Source: JBNKDD01 sp050288085 (GTDB taxonomy: Bacteria; Chloroflexota; Anaerolineae; Aggregatilineales; UBA3940). From it: DNA of 14,421 nucleotides. Where the stretch lies: contig JBNKDD010000140.1 of NCBI GenBank assembly GCA_050288085.1, forward strand, positions 1 to 14,421. The letters are read 5' to 3'. Position numbers and translations under genes: made by a program. Positions 1 to 6,835 of the stretch are shown here, piece by piece. The notes under the pieces are model-generated. The model did not search any database. It was given only the letters and a program-made list of their open reading frames with translations, and was not told the DNA's origin. The stretch's first letter is position 1; the number at the start of each line of letters is the position of its first letter.

Positions 1-692
1 GTCGTTCAAAAAGTCGGGCAGGCGCCAGACGCCGTAGTTCACGTCGCTGGGTCAGTCGGTTACTGGCTCTTGGTTTCCTCTTCTCCCTGGTTCTGGGGGT
101 CTATCTGCTGTTGACAAAACCGCTGCCCTTCATACTCAAGGCGGGCCTGGGGACCTTGGTTCTGGCGCTCCCCCCTACCCTATGGGCCTGGAGTCACTGG
201 GTATCCCTGCTGCAAACACGCACCCTCCCGCCGGGTATCTCATTGTCCGGCACACTGTCTTCTTTGGGACTCCCTGGCGCGGTAGTCATTGCCATACAGA
301 TTGTGGTCGGGTTGGCGACAGTCGTTATTGCGCTGGCAGGTAATCGCGAATTGTCGCGCTACAAGGTTGGGATGCTGGCCGCCGGATCGATACTGGTCAC
401 GCCTTATGTAAACGGCCTGACTATGATTGTCGTGCTGGCAATCGGGGTGGCTCCTCTCTTTCTGAAAAAACCAGCACTGGGTGCAGCCTTGTTTATCCTG
501 TATGATCTTTTCTATCTCGATCTGCTTATGGGAGGCCGTTTCGAGATGTGGATTAGCCCTTATTCGACGCTCATCGTATTGATTACCTGGATTGTCCTGG
601 GCCTGGAGACTTATCAACGGGAGATCAAGCCGCGGGATTCCGAAGCGCAGGAACCAAATCCGGTTCGCGAAGGGCCTTCACTCGTAATATAA
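1..692 (+). CDS. C-terminal part of polytopic membrane protein, possibly GT87/DUF2029-type glycosyltransferase
   Basis: The frame is open from the left edge (first full codon at position 3) to a TAA at 690-692, so the gene begins outside the window. A TTG at 111 is only an internal codon. An Arg/Ser-rich cytoplasmic stretch comes first. It is followed by at least five hydrophobic segments: one around LLALGFLFSLVLGVYLL, one around FILKAGLGTLVLALPPTLWA, then GAVVIAIQIVVGLATVVIAL, the region after RYKVGML, and a last one before a polar tail. The motif TPYVNGLTMIVVLA resembles the Pro-Tyr loop and following helix near the C-terminus of GT87/DUF2029 polyprenol-linked sugar transferases. That match is from memory and weak, and the catalytic N-terminal half is missing. 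It could be another multi-span membrane protein. A TATAAT overlaps its stop codon. Confidence 0.5.
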   Translation, partial: RSKSRAGARRRSSRRWVSRLLALGFLFSLVLGVYLLLTKPLPFILKAGLGTLVLALPPTLWAWSHWVSLLQTRTLPPGISLSGTLSSLGLPGAVVIAIQIVVGLATVVIALAGNRELSRYKVGMLAAGSILVTPYVNGLTMIVVLAIGVAPLFLKKPALGAALFILYDLFYLDLLMGGRFEMWISPYSTLIVLITWIVLGLETYQREIKPRDSEAQEPNPVREGPSLVI

Positions 693-693
693 T
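688..693 (+). promoter_or_regulatory. Possible -10 box upstream of the DUF4175-like gene
   Basis: A perfect TATAAT overlaps the stop codon of the preceding gene, 37 bases before the ATG at 731. No good -35 box is visible at 16-18 bp spacing (best is TTCGCG). It is therefore only a candidate for the promoter that starts the MoxR/vWA gene cluster. Confidence 0.25.
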
Positions 694-730
694 CAGTCAA
701 TGAGCGTTGGTGGTGTGGTAGAGATAAAAA

Positions 731-2353
731 ATGAGTACGATACCGTTAAACAGAAAACCCCTTGAAGCCATCCTTGATTACTGGGATACGCGTCTCAGAA
801 TGCAGCAAAGCCTGATCTGGCTGCCACGCGGTGTGGTGGGCGGACTGGTGATAGCCTTGCTGATCGCGATAGCCGCCCGTATATGGCCGCTGATCCCGAC
901 TCAAACCGTCTTAATGCTGGGTGGTGCATTGGCCCTGATCGGCGCGGTGGTGACAACCATCGCCGTATGGGTCTGGCCGCGCCAGTCGATTAAGCTGGCC
1001 CGCCGTTTTGACCTGATGTTCGGTCTGAAGGAACGCATGTCCACCGCATTGGAGCTGTCGCTGGGTGTGCTGCCGGTCGAATCGGGCACGATTGTCAATC
1101 AGCAGTACCATGAGACTCTCGCCTACGCCGAAGGTATCAACCCTAGAAATTACATCCAACTCCATACCGATTGGCGCGAGTGGGTAGCCGCCCTGATCGT
1201 GTTTGGCGTGCTGGTGATCGCCCTGTTTATTCCCAACCCGATGGACGCCGTTCTCGCCGAACAAGCGGAGATCGAGCAGGCCATCACCGAGGAGCTTGAA
1301 GCGCTCGAAGATATCAAACGGGAGATCAGTGAGGCTCCCGAATTAACCGCCGACGAGCAAACCGCCATCCTGGAAGAAATTGATGAGGCCATCGAAACGC
1401 TTGAACAGTCGGATATCTCGCAGGCGGAAGCCCTGGCGACTATGGATGCCCTCGAACAAGACCTCCGTGATCTGAGTGAGCAGTTTGCAGAAGAACGCCA
1501 GCAGGCACTTCAGGACAGCAGCGGGCTATTCGATGACACGGCAGCCCAGGAAGCGGGTGAAGCATTGGCCCAGGGAGATATTCCCGGCGCGGCAGAGGCA
1601 CTCGATAACCTTGACCTGGACAACCTCAGCGCGGAGCAAGCCCAGCAGCTTGCCGATGCCCTCCAGCAGATGGCCGGTGAATTGGGTGATAGCAACCCCG
1701 AATTATCACAGGCGCTGCAAGATGCCGCCGAGGCACTGCAATCAGGTGATATGCAAGCCGCCGAGGGAGCACTTAGTGAAGCAGCCGGGGAAATGGCTCA
1801 ATCAGCAAGCGGCTCAACCCAACAGGTGGATGAACTTGCCGACCAGGTCGGTGAAGGCCAGCAAGGGCTGGCGGGGGCCGGTCAGGGTGAAAACCCGGGA
1901 GAAGCCAGCCAACCCGGTCAGGGTGGAATGGGCCAGGCCCAACCAATGCAGCCTGGACAGAGTCAAGGCCAGGGAGCCGGGGCACACGGAGCCGGTCGAG
2001 GTGAATCCGAGGGTGAGGAACAGGGCGGCGTGATCGGAGAAGGTTCCGAGATGCCAACCGACAACGACGCCGGGGACGGCGGAATCCGCCCCTTTGATGA
2101 TATCTATTCACCGCAGCGTGTCGGCGGTGAGGGCGGCGAAGAGGTTGACATTCCCGGCGATCCGGGTGCAGGCATCCCAACCGGGGCAGAAGGCGACTTC
2201 GCCGAAAACCCAGACGGCGAAAGCGCCGTGCCTTATAACGAAGTCTACGCCGATTACGAGGGGGCGGTCAATGAGGCCCTGGAAAGCGGCTACGTTCCGC
2301 TTGGCCTGCGTGACCTGATCCGCGATTATTTCTCCAGCCTCGATCCAGAATAG
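731..2353 (+). CDS. DUF4175-like membrane protein with long acidic coiled-coil region
   Basis: This 540-residue protein has two membrane segments near residues 35-52 and 58-82 and a third near 150-168. Between them lies a soluble stretch with a motif close to ARRFDLMFGLKERMSTALE, which I associate with DUF4175-like proteins. Residues about 172-360 are Glu/Ala/Gln/Leu-rich and strongly helical, with imperfect helical repeats such as ALAQGDIPGAAEAL and ALQSGDMQAAEGAL. Residues about 360-440 form a Gly/Gln/Pro-rich disordered linker. The C-terminus ends in a compact motif, VPLGLRDLIRDYFSSLDP, preceded by YNEVYADYEGAVNEALESG. Proteins with this end motif often sit beside MoxR/BatA genes and are probably membrane scaffolds of that module. 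It is first in a same-strand run that continues to the BatA-like gene at 9182. The exact function is unknown; the family assignment is from memory of the motifs. Confidence 0.65.
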   Translation: MSTIPLNRKPLEAILDYWDTRLRMQQSLIWLPRGVVGGLVIALLIAIAARIWPLIPTQTVLMLGGALALIGAVVTTIAVWVWPRQSIKLARRFDLMFGLKERMSTALELSLGVLPVESGTIVNQQYHETLAYAEGINPRNYIQLHTDWREWVAALIVFGVLVIALFIPNPMDAVLAEQAEIEQAITEELEALEDIKREISEAPELTADEQTAILEEIDEAIETLEQSDISQAEALATMDALEQDLRDLSEQFAEERQQALQDSSGLFDDTAAQEAGEALAQGDIPGAAEALDNLDLDNLSAEQAQQLADALQQMAGELGDSNPELSQALQDAAEALQSGDMQAAEGALSEAAGEMAQSASGSTQQVDELADQVGEGQQGLAGAGQGENPGEASQPGQGGMGQAQPMQPGQSQGQGAGAHGAGRGESEGEEQGGVIGEGSEMPTDNDAGDGGIRPFDDIYSPQRVGGEGGEEVDIPGDPGAGIPTGAEGDFAENPDGESAVPYNEVYADYEGAVNEALESGYVPLGLRDLIRDYFSSLDPE

Positions 2354-2448
2354 GGGCATCGTCTATCAACCCGAAATAATTTACGGCATAATAAACACCA
2401 GTCGGGCGAAACAACGCCCCAAATCACACAAAAAAGACAGAGGGAAAA

Positions 2449-3135
2449 TTGAAAACACATCTGTATCTCATATTAGGTTTGAGTATTGCACTAACGTTGA
2501 GCGCCTGCGGCGGTGGTGATACTACACCCACCGAGGAAGCGGCTCCTCCGACAGTAGAAGAACAGGTCGTCGAGCCAGAAGTACCGACTGAAGCGCCGCC
2601 CACAACAGTGGCAGCGACACCTCTCCCCCCGATTGAAGTGCTACGGGAGGCCCTGGCCGCAAACGTCGCTAACCCCGACCTGATAAATGCGACACTTTTC
2701 CAGTTGATGAGCATCCCTGCTGCCAACGGTGAATCGATGGTCTTTCACTTCGAGAATCAGGTCGGAGAGACTAACATCGGCTGTACCGGTTATGCCCTGG
2801 CCAAGTTACAGGATGATGGCAGCTATGCCCTGGCTGATGAAACGGTCAGTATTTCATGCAGGCCGGTAACTTCAATCGAGCCGATCACCCATTTTGCATG
2901 GACCAGCATTGACGAGACCGGTCAGCCGGTACTGGTAATCTTCGGGGAAGTTTACTCCGCCGATGTGGTCGCCATCCGAATTTCTGCCGGTGATACCCAG
3001 GTCAATTCGCTAATCAGCGGCGGCGGGCATTTCGCCACCTTGCCTATCGATTCAACCGGTGTCGTGGCCCAAGCCTATAATGCTGCCGGTGAACAGATTT
3101 ACGAGAGCGAAGTTCGCCTGCCGGGTGAGGAATAG
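2449..3135 (+). CDS. Secreted lipoprotein of unknown function
   Basis: The 228-residue product starts at a TTG with an AGAGGGA ribosome binding site just upstream. The N-terminus is a classical lipoprotein signal: Lys-3, a hydrophobic core, then the lipobox LSAC with the lipidated Cys at residue 20. GGGD and a Thr/Pro/Glu-rich spacer (to about residue 60) follow and would hold the globular domain off the membrane. The globular part, residues about 62-228, begins with a helix (IEVLREALAANVANPDLIN). It contains two cysteines 32 residues apart (Cys in NIGCTGY and in SISCRP) that could form a disulphide. The rest has a beta-strand-rich look. I do not recognise the domain. Its position between the DUF4175-like gene and moxR suggests an extracytoplasmic partner of the MoxR/vWA complex; this is inference from gene order. 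Confidence 0.75.
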   Translation: MKTHLYLILGLSIALTLSACGGGDTTPTEEAAPPTVEEQVVEPEVPTEAPPTTVAATPLPPIEVLREALAANVANPDLINATLFQLMSIPAANGESMVFHFENQVGETNIGCTGYALAKLQDDGSYALADETVSISCRPVTSIEPITHFAWTSIDETGQPVLVIFGEVYSADVVAIRISAGDTQVNSLISGGGHFATLPIDSTGVVAQAYNAAGEQIYESEVRLPGEE

Positions 3136-3149
3136 ACCTTTTATATTTC

Positions 3150-3177
3150 GTAGGGGCACGGCACGCCGTGTCCCTAC
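3150..3177. repeat. 28-bp near-perfect palindrome, probable dispersed intergenic repeat
   Basis: The sequence begins GTAGGGGCACGGC and ends with its near reverse complement, GCCGTGTCCCTAC, giving up to 13 paired positions with one G-T pair and almost no loop. It lies between the lipoprotein and moxR genes, 14 bases after the lipoprotein stop, and is followed by a T-rich stretch. Palindromes starting GTAGGGGC are, from memory, dispersed repeats in some bacterial genomes. In the transcript it would form a hairpin that could attenuate read-through into moxR or stabilise the upstream message. Only one copy is seen in this window. Confidence 0.6.
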
Positions 3178-3239
3178 TGTTTGTTGTTCGTCCATAGGTA
3201 ACCAGCACAAAGAAACGTTCGATGGAATGAGGAGTCCTG

Positions 3240-4238
3240 ATGTCTGATACAACCATCTCAGCCGAGTTAGCACCCGAAGATTTCCGGGCAACAGCCACCG
3301 CGATTGAGGATCAAATCGGGCAGGTGATCGTCGGCCAACATGAAGTCGTGCGCCACGTCCTGATCTGTGTGATCGCCGGAGGGCATGCCCTGCTTGAAGG
3401 GGTGCCCGGCCTGGGTAAAACCATGCTGATCCGCACCCTATCCGACGTACTCGACCTGAAGTTCTCCCGCATCCAGTTTACACCCGACCTGATGCCCGCT
3501 GACATCACCGGTACCGATGTGATGGAAGAGACGGCAGAGGGTCACCGCGAGTTCCGGTTCCAGCCGGGGCCGGTATTCGCCAATCTGATCCTGGCGGACG
3601 AGATCAACCGGGCCACCCCGAAAACACAATCGGCGCTGCTGGAAGCGATGCAGGAAAAATCGGTTACGGTTGCCAACAGCACCTACCGGCTTCAGGAACC
3701 CTTCTTTGTGCTCGCCACCCAGAATCCACTGGAGATGGAAGGGACCTATCCCCTGCCCGAAGCGCAGCTTGACCGCTTCATGTTCAAGATTGATGTGTAT
3801 TTCCCATCATCGGATGAACTGGTCGAAATCCTGGCGCGGACAACCGGGGCGGTTCAGGCTTACGCTGAGAACGCCGCCGACGGCGAAACGATCGTCAGGA
3901 TGGGTAACCTGGCCCGCAAAGTGCCGATTGCCACCCATGTCAGCGAGTATGTCGCCCGGTTGGTGGTCGCCACCCACCCCGATTCCGATCTCGCGCCGGA
4001 TATGGTCAAACGCTATGTGCGCTATGGGTCAAGTCCGCGTGGGGCGCAGGCTTTGATCCTGGGCGGGAAGGTCAACGCGCTGCTCGACGGGCGTCACAAT
4101 GTGGCCTTCGACGACGTAAAGGCGATTGCACCGGCAGCGCTGCGTCACCGGCTGCTGCTTAATTTTGAGGGGCAGGCGGAAGGCATCAGCACCGACGACG
4201 TGATCGCCGATCTGCTCAACAGCATCTCCGAGCAGTAA
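3240..4238 (+). CDS. moxR: MoxR-family AAA+ ATPase
   Basis: This 332-residue protein is a full-length MoxR ATPase. It has Walker A GVPGLGKT (residues 54-61), Walker B LILADE (116-121) followed by INRATPKTQSALLEAMQE, sensor 1 ATQNP (159-163), and the MoxR hallmark GTYPLPEAQLDRF with the probable arginine finger at R179. The C-terminal lid contains YVRYGSSPRGAQ, another family signature. The ATG at 3240 follows a GAGGAG ribosome binding site. MoxR proteins assemble as hexameric rings and act as chaperone-like remodelling ATPases, normally with vWA-domain partners. Here the partners are the DUF58 gene at 5837 and the BatA-like gene at 7266. Usually DUF58 follows moxR directly; here about 1.6 kb of small membrane-protein genes and a TIR gene lie between. 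The stop codon is one base from the next ATG, which suggests translational coupling. Confidence 0.95.
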   Translation: MSDTTISAELAPEDFRATATAIEDQIGQVIVGQHEVVRHVLICVIAGGHALLEGVPGLGKTMLIRTLSDVLDLKFSRIQFTPDLMPADITGTDVMEETAEGHREFRFQPGPVFANLILADEINRATPKTQSALLEAMQEKSVTVANSTYRLQEPFFVLATQNPLEMEGTYPLPEAQLDRFMFKIDVYFPSSDELVEILARTTGAVQAYAENAADGETIVRMGNLARKVPIATHVSEYVARLVVATHPDSDLAPDMVKRYVRYGSSPRGAQALILGGKVNALLDGRHNVAFDDVKAIAPAALRHRLLLNFEGQAEGISTDDVIADLLNSISEQ

Positions 4239-4239
4239 T

Positions 4240-4365
4240 ATGCTGCGCTGGATCGGATCGCTGGAATGCCTGATCATCGGGATGCTGTGCACGATCCTGT
4301 TGGGGCCGATGGCGGTCGGGTTGATCTTGCGAGTGGTACGTGGGGCAAATAATACAAAGGAGTAA
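4240..4365 (+). CDS. Small single-span membrane protein (41 aa)
   Basis: Read directly from the sequence: the ATG at 4240 begins one base after the moxR TAA (arrangement TAATATG), and the frame is open for 41 codons to TAA at 4363-4365. The product has one hydrophobic segment (LIIGMLCTILLGPMAVGLILR) and a short basic/polar tail ending NNTKE. It is not an obvious paralogue of the next three proteins. However, its last 15 codons lie in the same DNA repeat unit that forms the spacers between them. The tight coupling to moxR supports expression. The function is unknown. It is too short for many gene finders and may be missed. Confidence 0.6.
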   Translation: MLRWIGSLECLIIGMLCTILLGPMAVGLILRVVRGANNTKE

Positions 4366-4383
4366 TAAGGGATAGGTAGTAGT

Positions 4384-4518
4384 ATGGAATTACTTACCAA
4401 GTCGGGGATTATTGCAGTCATAGTAGCACTGCTCTGTTTTGGAACGATGGCTGCGGTTGGAGTGATCGTATACTTTGTCACACGCAGCAAGAAGAATGAT
4501 GAATCCCTGTGGGATTGA
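4384..4518 (+). CDS. Small single-span membrane protein, tandem paralogue 1 (44 aa)
   Basis: An ATG at 4384 opens a 44-codon frame to TGA at 4516-4518. The protein has one transmembrane helix (IIAVIVALLCFGTMAAVGV, then IVYFV) followed by TRSKKNDESLWD. The basic TRSKK suggests a cytoplasmic C-terminus. The small-residue-rich helix (G, A, C) would suit helix-helix packing or oligomerisation. Compared with the next copy, the ancestral start has become ATA (4372-4374, in frame) directly after the AAGGG, and the usable ATG is 12 bases further on. The nearly unchanged protein-coding part, against a diverged N-terminus, argues that the coding sequence is maintained. The function is unknown. Confidence 0.65.
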   Translation: MELLTKSGIIAVIVALLCFGTMAAVGVIVYFVTRSKKNDESLWD

Positions 4519-4565
4519 TCTTGCGACTGGTACGTGGGGCAAATAGTCCAAAGGAGTAATAAGGG

Positions 4566-4706
4566 ATGAGTAGTATAGGGCCTGCCGAGCTGGGGATTAT
4601 TGCAGCTATAGTAGCACTGTTCTGTTTTGGAACGATGGCTGCGGTTGGACTGGTCGTATACTTTGTTACACGCAGCAAGAAGAATGATGAATCCCTGTCG
4701 GATTGA
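4566..4706 (+). CDS. Small single-span membrane protein, tandem paralogue 2 (46 aa)
   Basis: An ATG at 4566 opens a 46-codon frame to TGA at 4704-4706, with GGAG and AAGGG sequences directly upstream. The sequence is MSSIGPAELG, then a transmembrane helix (IIAAIVALFCFGTMAAVGL, VVYFV), then TRSKKNDESLSD. It differs from paralogue 1 mainly in the first dozen residues and at a few conservative positions (V/A, L/F, V/L, I/V). Several base changes, for example GTC to GTT within YFVTR, are silent. That pattern fits selection on the protein. The function is unknown; it is predicted to lie in the inner membrane with its C-terminus inside. Confidence 0.65.
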   Translation: MSSIGPAELGIIAAIVALFCFGTMAAVGLVVYFVTRSKKNDESLSD

Positions 4707-4740
4707 TCCTGTGAATGGTACGTAAAAAGGGGTAAGGGGG

Positions 4741-4869
4741 ATGAGTATGAGTATAGGAGCGTTGGCGCTGATTGCAGTCCTGGTAGCGCTGCTCTGTTTC
4801 GGAGCGATGGGTGCGGTTGGAGTGATCGTATACTTTGTCACACGCAACAAGAAGAATGATGAATCATAA
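4741..4869 (+). CDS. Small single-span membrane protein, tandem paralogue 3 (42 aa)
   Basis: An ATG at 4741 preceded by a purine-rich AGGGGG opens a 42-codon frame to TAA at 4867-4869. The protein reads MSMSIGALAL, then helix IAVLVALLCFGAMGAVGV, IVYFV, then TRNKKNDES. It shares the CFG-x-MxAVG-xxVYFVTR core with the other two copies but is the most diverged: Gly replaces Ala in the helix, Asn replaces Ser in the tail, and it lacks the last residues. It lies 55 bases before the TIR gene. The function is unknown; the conserved core suggests a peptide that packs with itself or with the larger membrane partners of this operon. Confidence 0.65.
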   Translation: MSMSIGALALIAVLVALLCFGAMGAVGVIVYFVTRNKKNDES

Positions 4870-4924
4870 CAGATGAGCTAACGTAAGGTTGTAGATGATT
4901 TTGCGGAGTAGAGGGTGAGTCATC

Positions 4925-5830
4925 ATGGCACAAATATACATCTCGTGCAGCGAATATGATATGGCAACGGTGGATGAACTGGTCGTCTTGTTGACCAAAG
5001 CCGGATTTCGTATCTGGTACGACATTGACTCGTATGACCGGGGCGGGAAGAAATGGTGGCAGAAAGCGACTCAGGAGATTCGATCCTGTATGGATTTCGT
5101 GTTCCTGATGTCCTCTGAGTCGGTCAAATCGACCCTGTGCCACCAGGAGATCGACACCGCACGGCGCGAAGGGAAAGTGATTATCCCGGTTCAAATCGAG
5201 GAAGATGTAAACATCCCCTTACAGCTTTCTTATCTCAAAGGGCTGCCCTGGAAGATTCAGATGTCGGACGGCGTGACACTCCAGGGACTTGCCAGCCTGA
5301 TCGGAACGCTCACCTGCTGGGAAGCCATCGACCTGGGTACCGACCGGCGGGAAAGCGACCTCCAGGTCTTAGAAGAGCTGTGGCCTTACATCAGTTCGGA
5401 GATGGTCGAAACGCTGCACGAGGGTATCCAGTCGCATTATATCAACCGGCACTTTTACGAAAGTACCATCGAAAAATACCTGGACATCAGGAAGAACCAC
5501 CCGGAGAAGCAGTGTTCCGATCCGCAGTTAGCCACCAGCCTCAACGAGTTCGACGACATGCTTGAATGGATAAATCAGCGGATCGGTCAGTCATGGATCG
5601 AGGATGAGGGCGTGCTGATCTCACGTTACAAAGATTACCGGCAGCACGATGAAATCAGCGCCAGCCGGTTGGAACACCTGGACGCAGAGCACGCCAACAC
5701 CATTCAGCTTTTGTTCCGGCTGCGCGATCAACAGCGCAAGCTGATCGGCGTGATCAAGCGGCTCCAACCATCGTTTGAGTTTGTCGGCAGCCGCTTCTGG
5801 GAACTGGAAAAAGTTCCAAAAGGCAGCTAA
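4925..5830 (+). CDS. TIR-domain protein with helical C-terminal region
   Basis: This 301-residue protein has an N-terminal TIR domain, residues about 1-128. It begins with the beta-A strand AQIYISCSEYD. FRIWYDIDSYDRGGKKWWQKATQEIRSC follows, the usual D...G..W...I..AI pattern, then FVFLMSSESVKST and LCHQEIDTA. E75 in the latter sits where TIR NADases carry the catalytic glutamate, and PWKIQMSD comes late in the domain. This makes NAD+ cleavage or cyclic ADP-ribose-type signalling plausible, though it is unproven. Residues about 130-301 are predicted mostly helical, with long charged helices near the end, and I do not recognise a domain there. No membrane segment or signal peptide is visible. 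The ATG at 4925 follows GAGGGTGAG. It ends 6 bases before the DUF58 ATG, so the two are probably one transcript. A TIR gene inside a MoxR/DUF58/BatA operon is unusual. Confidence 0.85.
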   Translation: MAQIYISCSEYDMATVDELVVLLTKAGFRIWYDIDSYDRGGKKWWQKATQEIRSCMDFVFLMSSESVKSTLCHQEIDTARREGKVIIPVQIEEDVNIPLQLSYLKGLPWKIQMSDGVTLQGLASLIGTLTCWEAIDLGTDRRESDLQVLEELWPYISSEMVETLHEGIQSHYINRHFYESTIEKYLDIRKNHPEKQCSDPQLATSLNEFDDMLEWINQRIGQSWIEDEGVLISRYKDYRQHDEISASRLEHLDAEHANTIQLLFRLRDQQRKLIGVIKRLQPSFEFVGSRFWELEKVPKGS

Positions 5831-5836
5831 ACATTC

Positions 5837-6754
5837 ATGACATCTGAACGCCTCTTTGATGAGAAAACCCTCCGAAAATTGGAGCAGCTCACCCTGATCG
5901 CGCACCGGATTCGAGCCGGGGTGATGAAGGGAGAGCGCCGGAGCACCAAGCGCGGCACGTCGGTTGAGTTTGCCGATTATCGCGATTACACGCGCGGGGA
6001 CGACCTGCGCCGCCTCGATTGGAATGTCTACGCCCGGCTGGAAAAACCGTTCATCAAGCTGCACGAAGAAGAGGAAGACCTGACCATCCACATTCTGCTC
6101 GACACCAGCACATCGATGAACTGGCCGGAAGATGATCCATTAAGCACGCTTTCATTCGATCCGCACAAGTTCCGCTACGGGCAGCGGTTAGCCGGGGCGC
6201 TGGCTCATATCGGGTTGAGCACCGGTGACCGGGTGACGATTGCCCAACTGAGCGGCAAGCGAATCAAGGGGCGGTGGGGGCCATCACGCGGGCGGGGACA
6301 AACCCTGCGGATGCTCGACTGGTTGGAGCAGGTTGAGATAGACGGCACCACCGAGTTAAACGCCGCGTTAAAAGATTATGCGCTGCGAGGCGGGCGACCG
6401 GGTTTAGCCCTGATCATCAGCGACATGTTCGCACCGGATGGTTACAGCGATGGGCTGAACGCGCTTCAGGGGCGGGGTTATGAGGTCGGCCTGATTCACA
6501 TCCTGTCACCGGATGAGGTAGAGCCAGCGCTGGCAGGTGATCTCCGGTTGGTCGACTCCGAAACCGGCAACGGGCAGGACGTGAGCATTGATGGCTCAAT
6601 GCGGAGCCTGTATGCGCGTCGGCTCAGGGAATGGCGGGACGAGATGGCCTCATACTGCCTGGGCCGGGATGTGCATTATGTCAGCGTTGAAACCAGTACC
6701 CCCTGGGAAACGGTGATCCTGTACGAGCTTCGCCGGGCCGGTGTAGTGAGATAA
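5837..6754 (+). CDS. DUF58 / vWA-like protein partnered with MoxR
   Basis: This 305-residue soluble protein carries the DUF58 signature: GTSVEFADYRDYTRGDD, then LRRLDWNVYARLEKPFIK and LHEEEEDLTIHILLDTSTSM. The last piece gives a vWA-type metal-ion-dependent adhesion site, DTSTS (D89, S91, S93). A later TELNAALKDY and ALIISDMF supply the expected distal Thr and Asp of such a site. DUF58 proteins lie next to moxR in most bacterial MoxR operons and are thought to be adaptor or substrate-binding partners of the ATPase. There is no membrane segment. It begins 6 bases after the TIR stop, without a strong ribosome binding site, so translation may depend on coupling to the TIR gene. The left inverted repeat of the GxxExxY element begins 8 bases after its stop. 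Confidence 0.93.
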   Translation: MTSERLFDEKTLRKLEQLTLIAHRIRAGVMKGERRSTKRGTSVEFADYRDYTRGDDLRRLDWNVYARLEKPFIKLHEEEEDLTIHILLDTSTSMNWPEDDPLSTLSFDPHKFRYGQRLAGALAHIGLSTGDRVTIAQLSGKRIKGRWGPSRGRGQTLRMLDWLEQVEIDGTTELNAALKDYALRGGRPGLALIISDMFAPDGYSDGLNALQGRGYEVGLIHILSPDEVEPALAGDLRLVDSETGNGQDVSIDGSMRSLYARRLREWRDEMASYCLGRDVHYVSVETSTPWETVILYELRRAGVVR

Positions 6755-6761
6755 GAGGAGA

Positions 6762-6795
6762 GAGTCCACGAATTACACGAATTGCACTAATTTTT
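6762..6795 (+). repeat. Left inverted repeat of GxxExxY element (34 nt)
   Basis: It begins GAGTCCACGAATTAC and ends CTAATTTTT. It matches the reverse complement of 7214-7247 at 30 of 34 positions. The arm lies just after the GAGGAGA that follows the DUF58 stop, which may have been the original ribosome binding site for the BatA-like gene. Confidence 0.85.
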
Positions 6796-6835
6796 TATTA
6801 CACTCAGCCAGCTTCTAATTGGATGATAGCAATCT

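Larger units (their letters stand above)
4321..4869 (+). repeat. Three tandem imperfect repeats of about 190 bp, each carrying one small membrane-protein gene
   Basis: Units start with TTGATCTTGC-like sequence at 4321, 4515 and 4703, so the periods are 194 and 188 bp. Each unit contains a spacer with GGTACGT and a purine-rich ribosome binding site (AAAGGAGTAATAAGGG in the first two), then a 42-46-codon gene whose second half is almost identical in all copies. The third unit ends at the stop codon at 4869 without the spacer. In unit 1 the start of the repeat is still the coding 3' end of the 41-aa gene. In units 2 and 3 the same sequence is untranslated spacer. Confidence 0.9.

Noticed and set aside
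1476..2033. 185-codon plus-strand frame inside the DUF4175-like gene
   Set aside because: It is a shadow in another frame of the GC-rich, repetitive coding region, with low-complexity Arg/Pro/Trp content and no recognisable motif.
2404..2419. GGGCG-AAACAA-CGCCC hairpin as a terminator before the lipoprotein gene
   Set aside because: The stem is only 5 bp and is followed by A/C-rich rather than T-rich sequence.
4029..4850. Long 273-codon open frame on the minus strand across the small-protein repeats
   Set aside because: It is antisense to moxR's end and to the tandem repeats. Its repeating peptide (RVTKYT...PKQSSAT) merely mirrors the DNA repeats, and it has no plausible ribosome binding site or domain.
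4321..4869. CRISPR-like array because of the regular repeats
   Set aside because: The repeat units are about 190 bp, and the conserved part is protein-coding; there are no short identical repeats with unique spacers and no cas genes.
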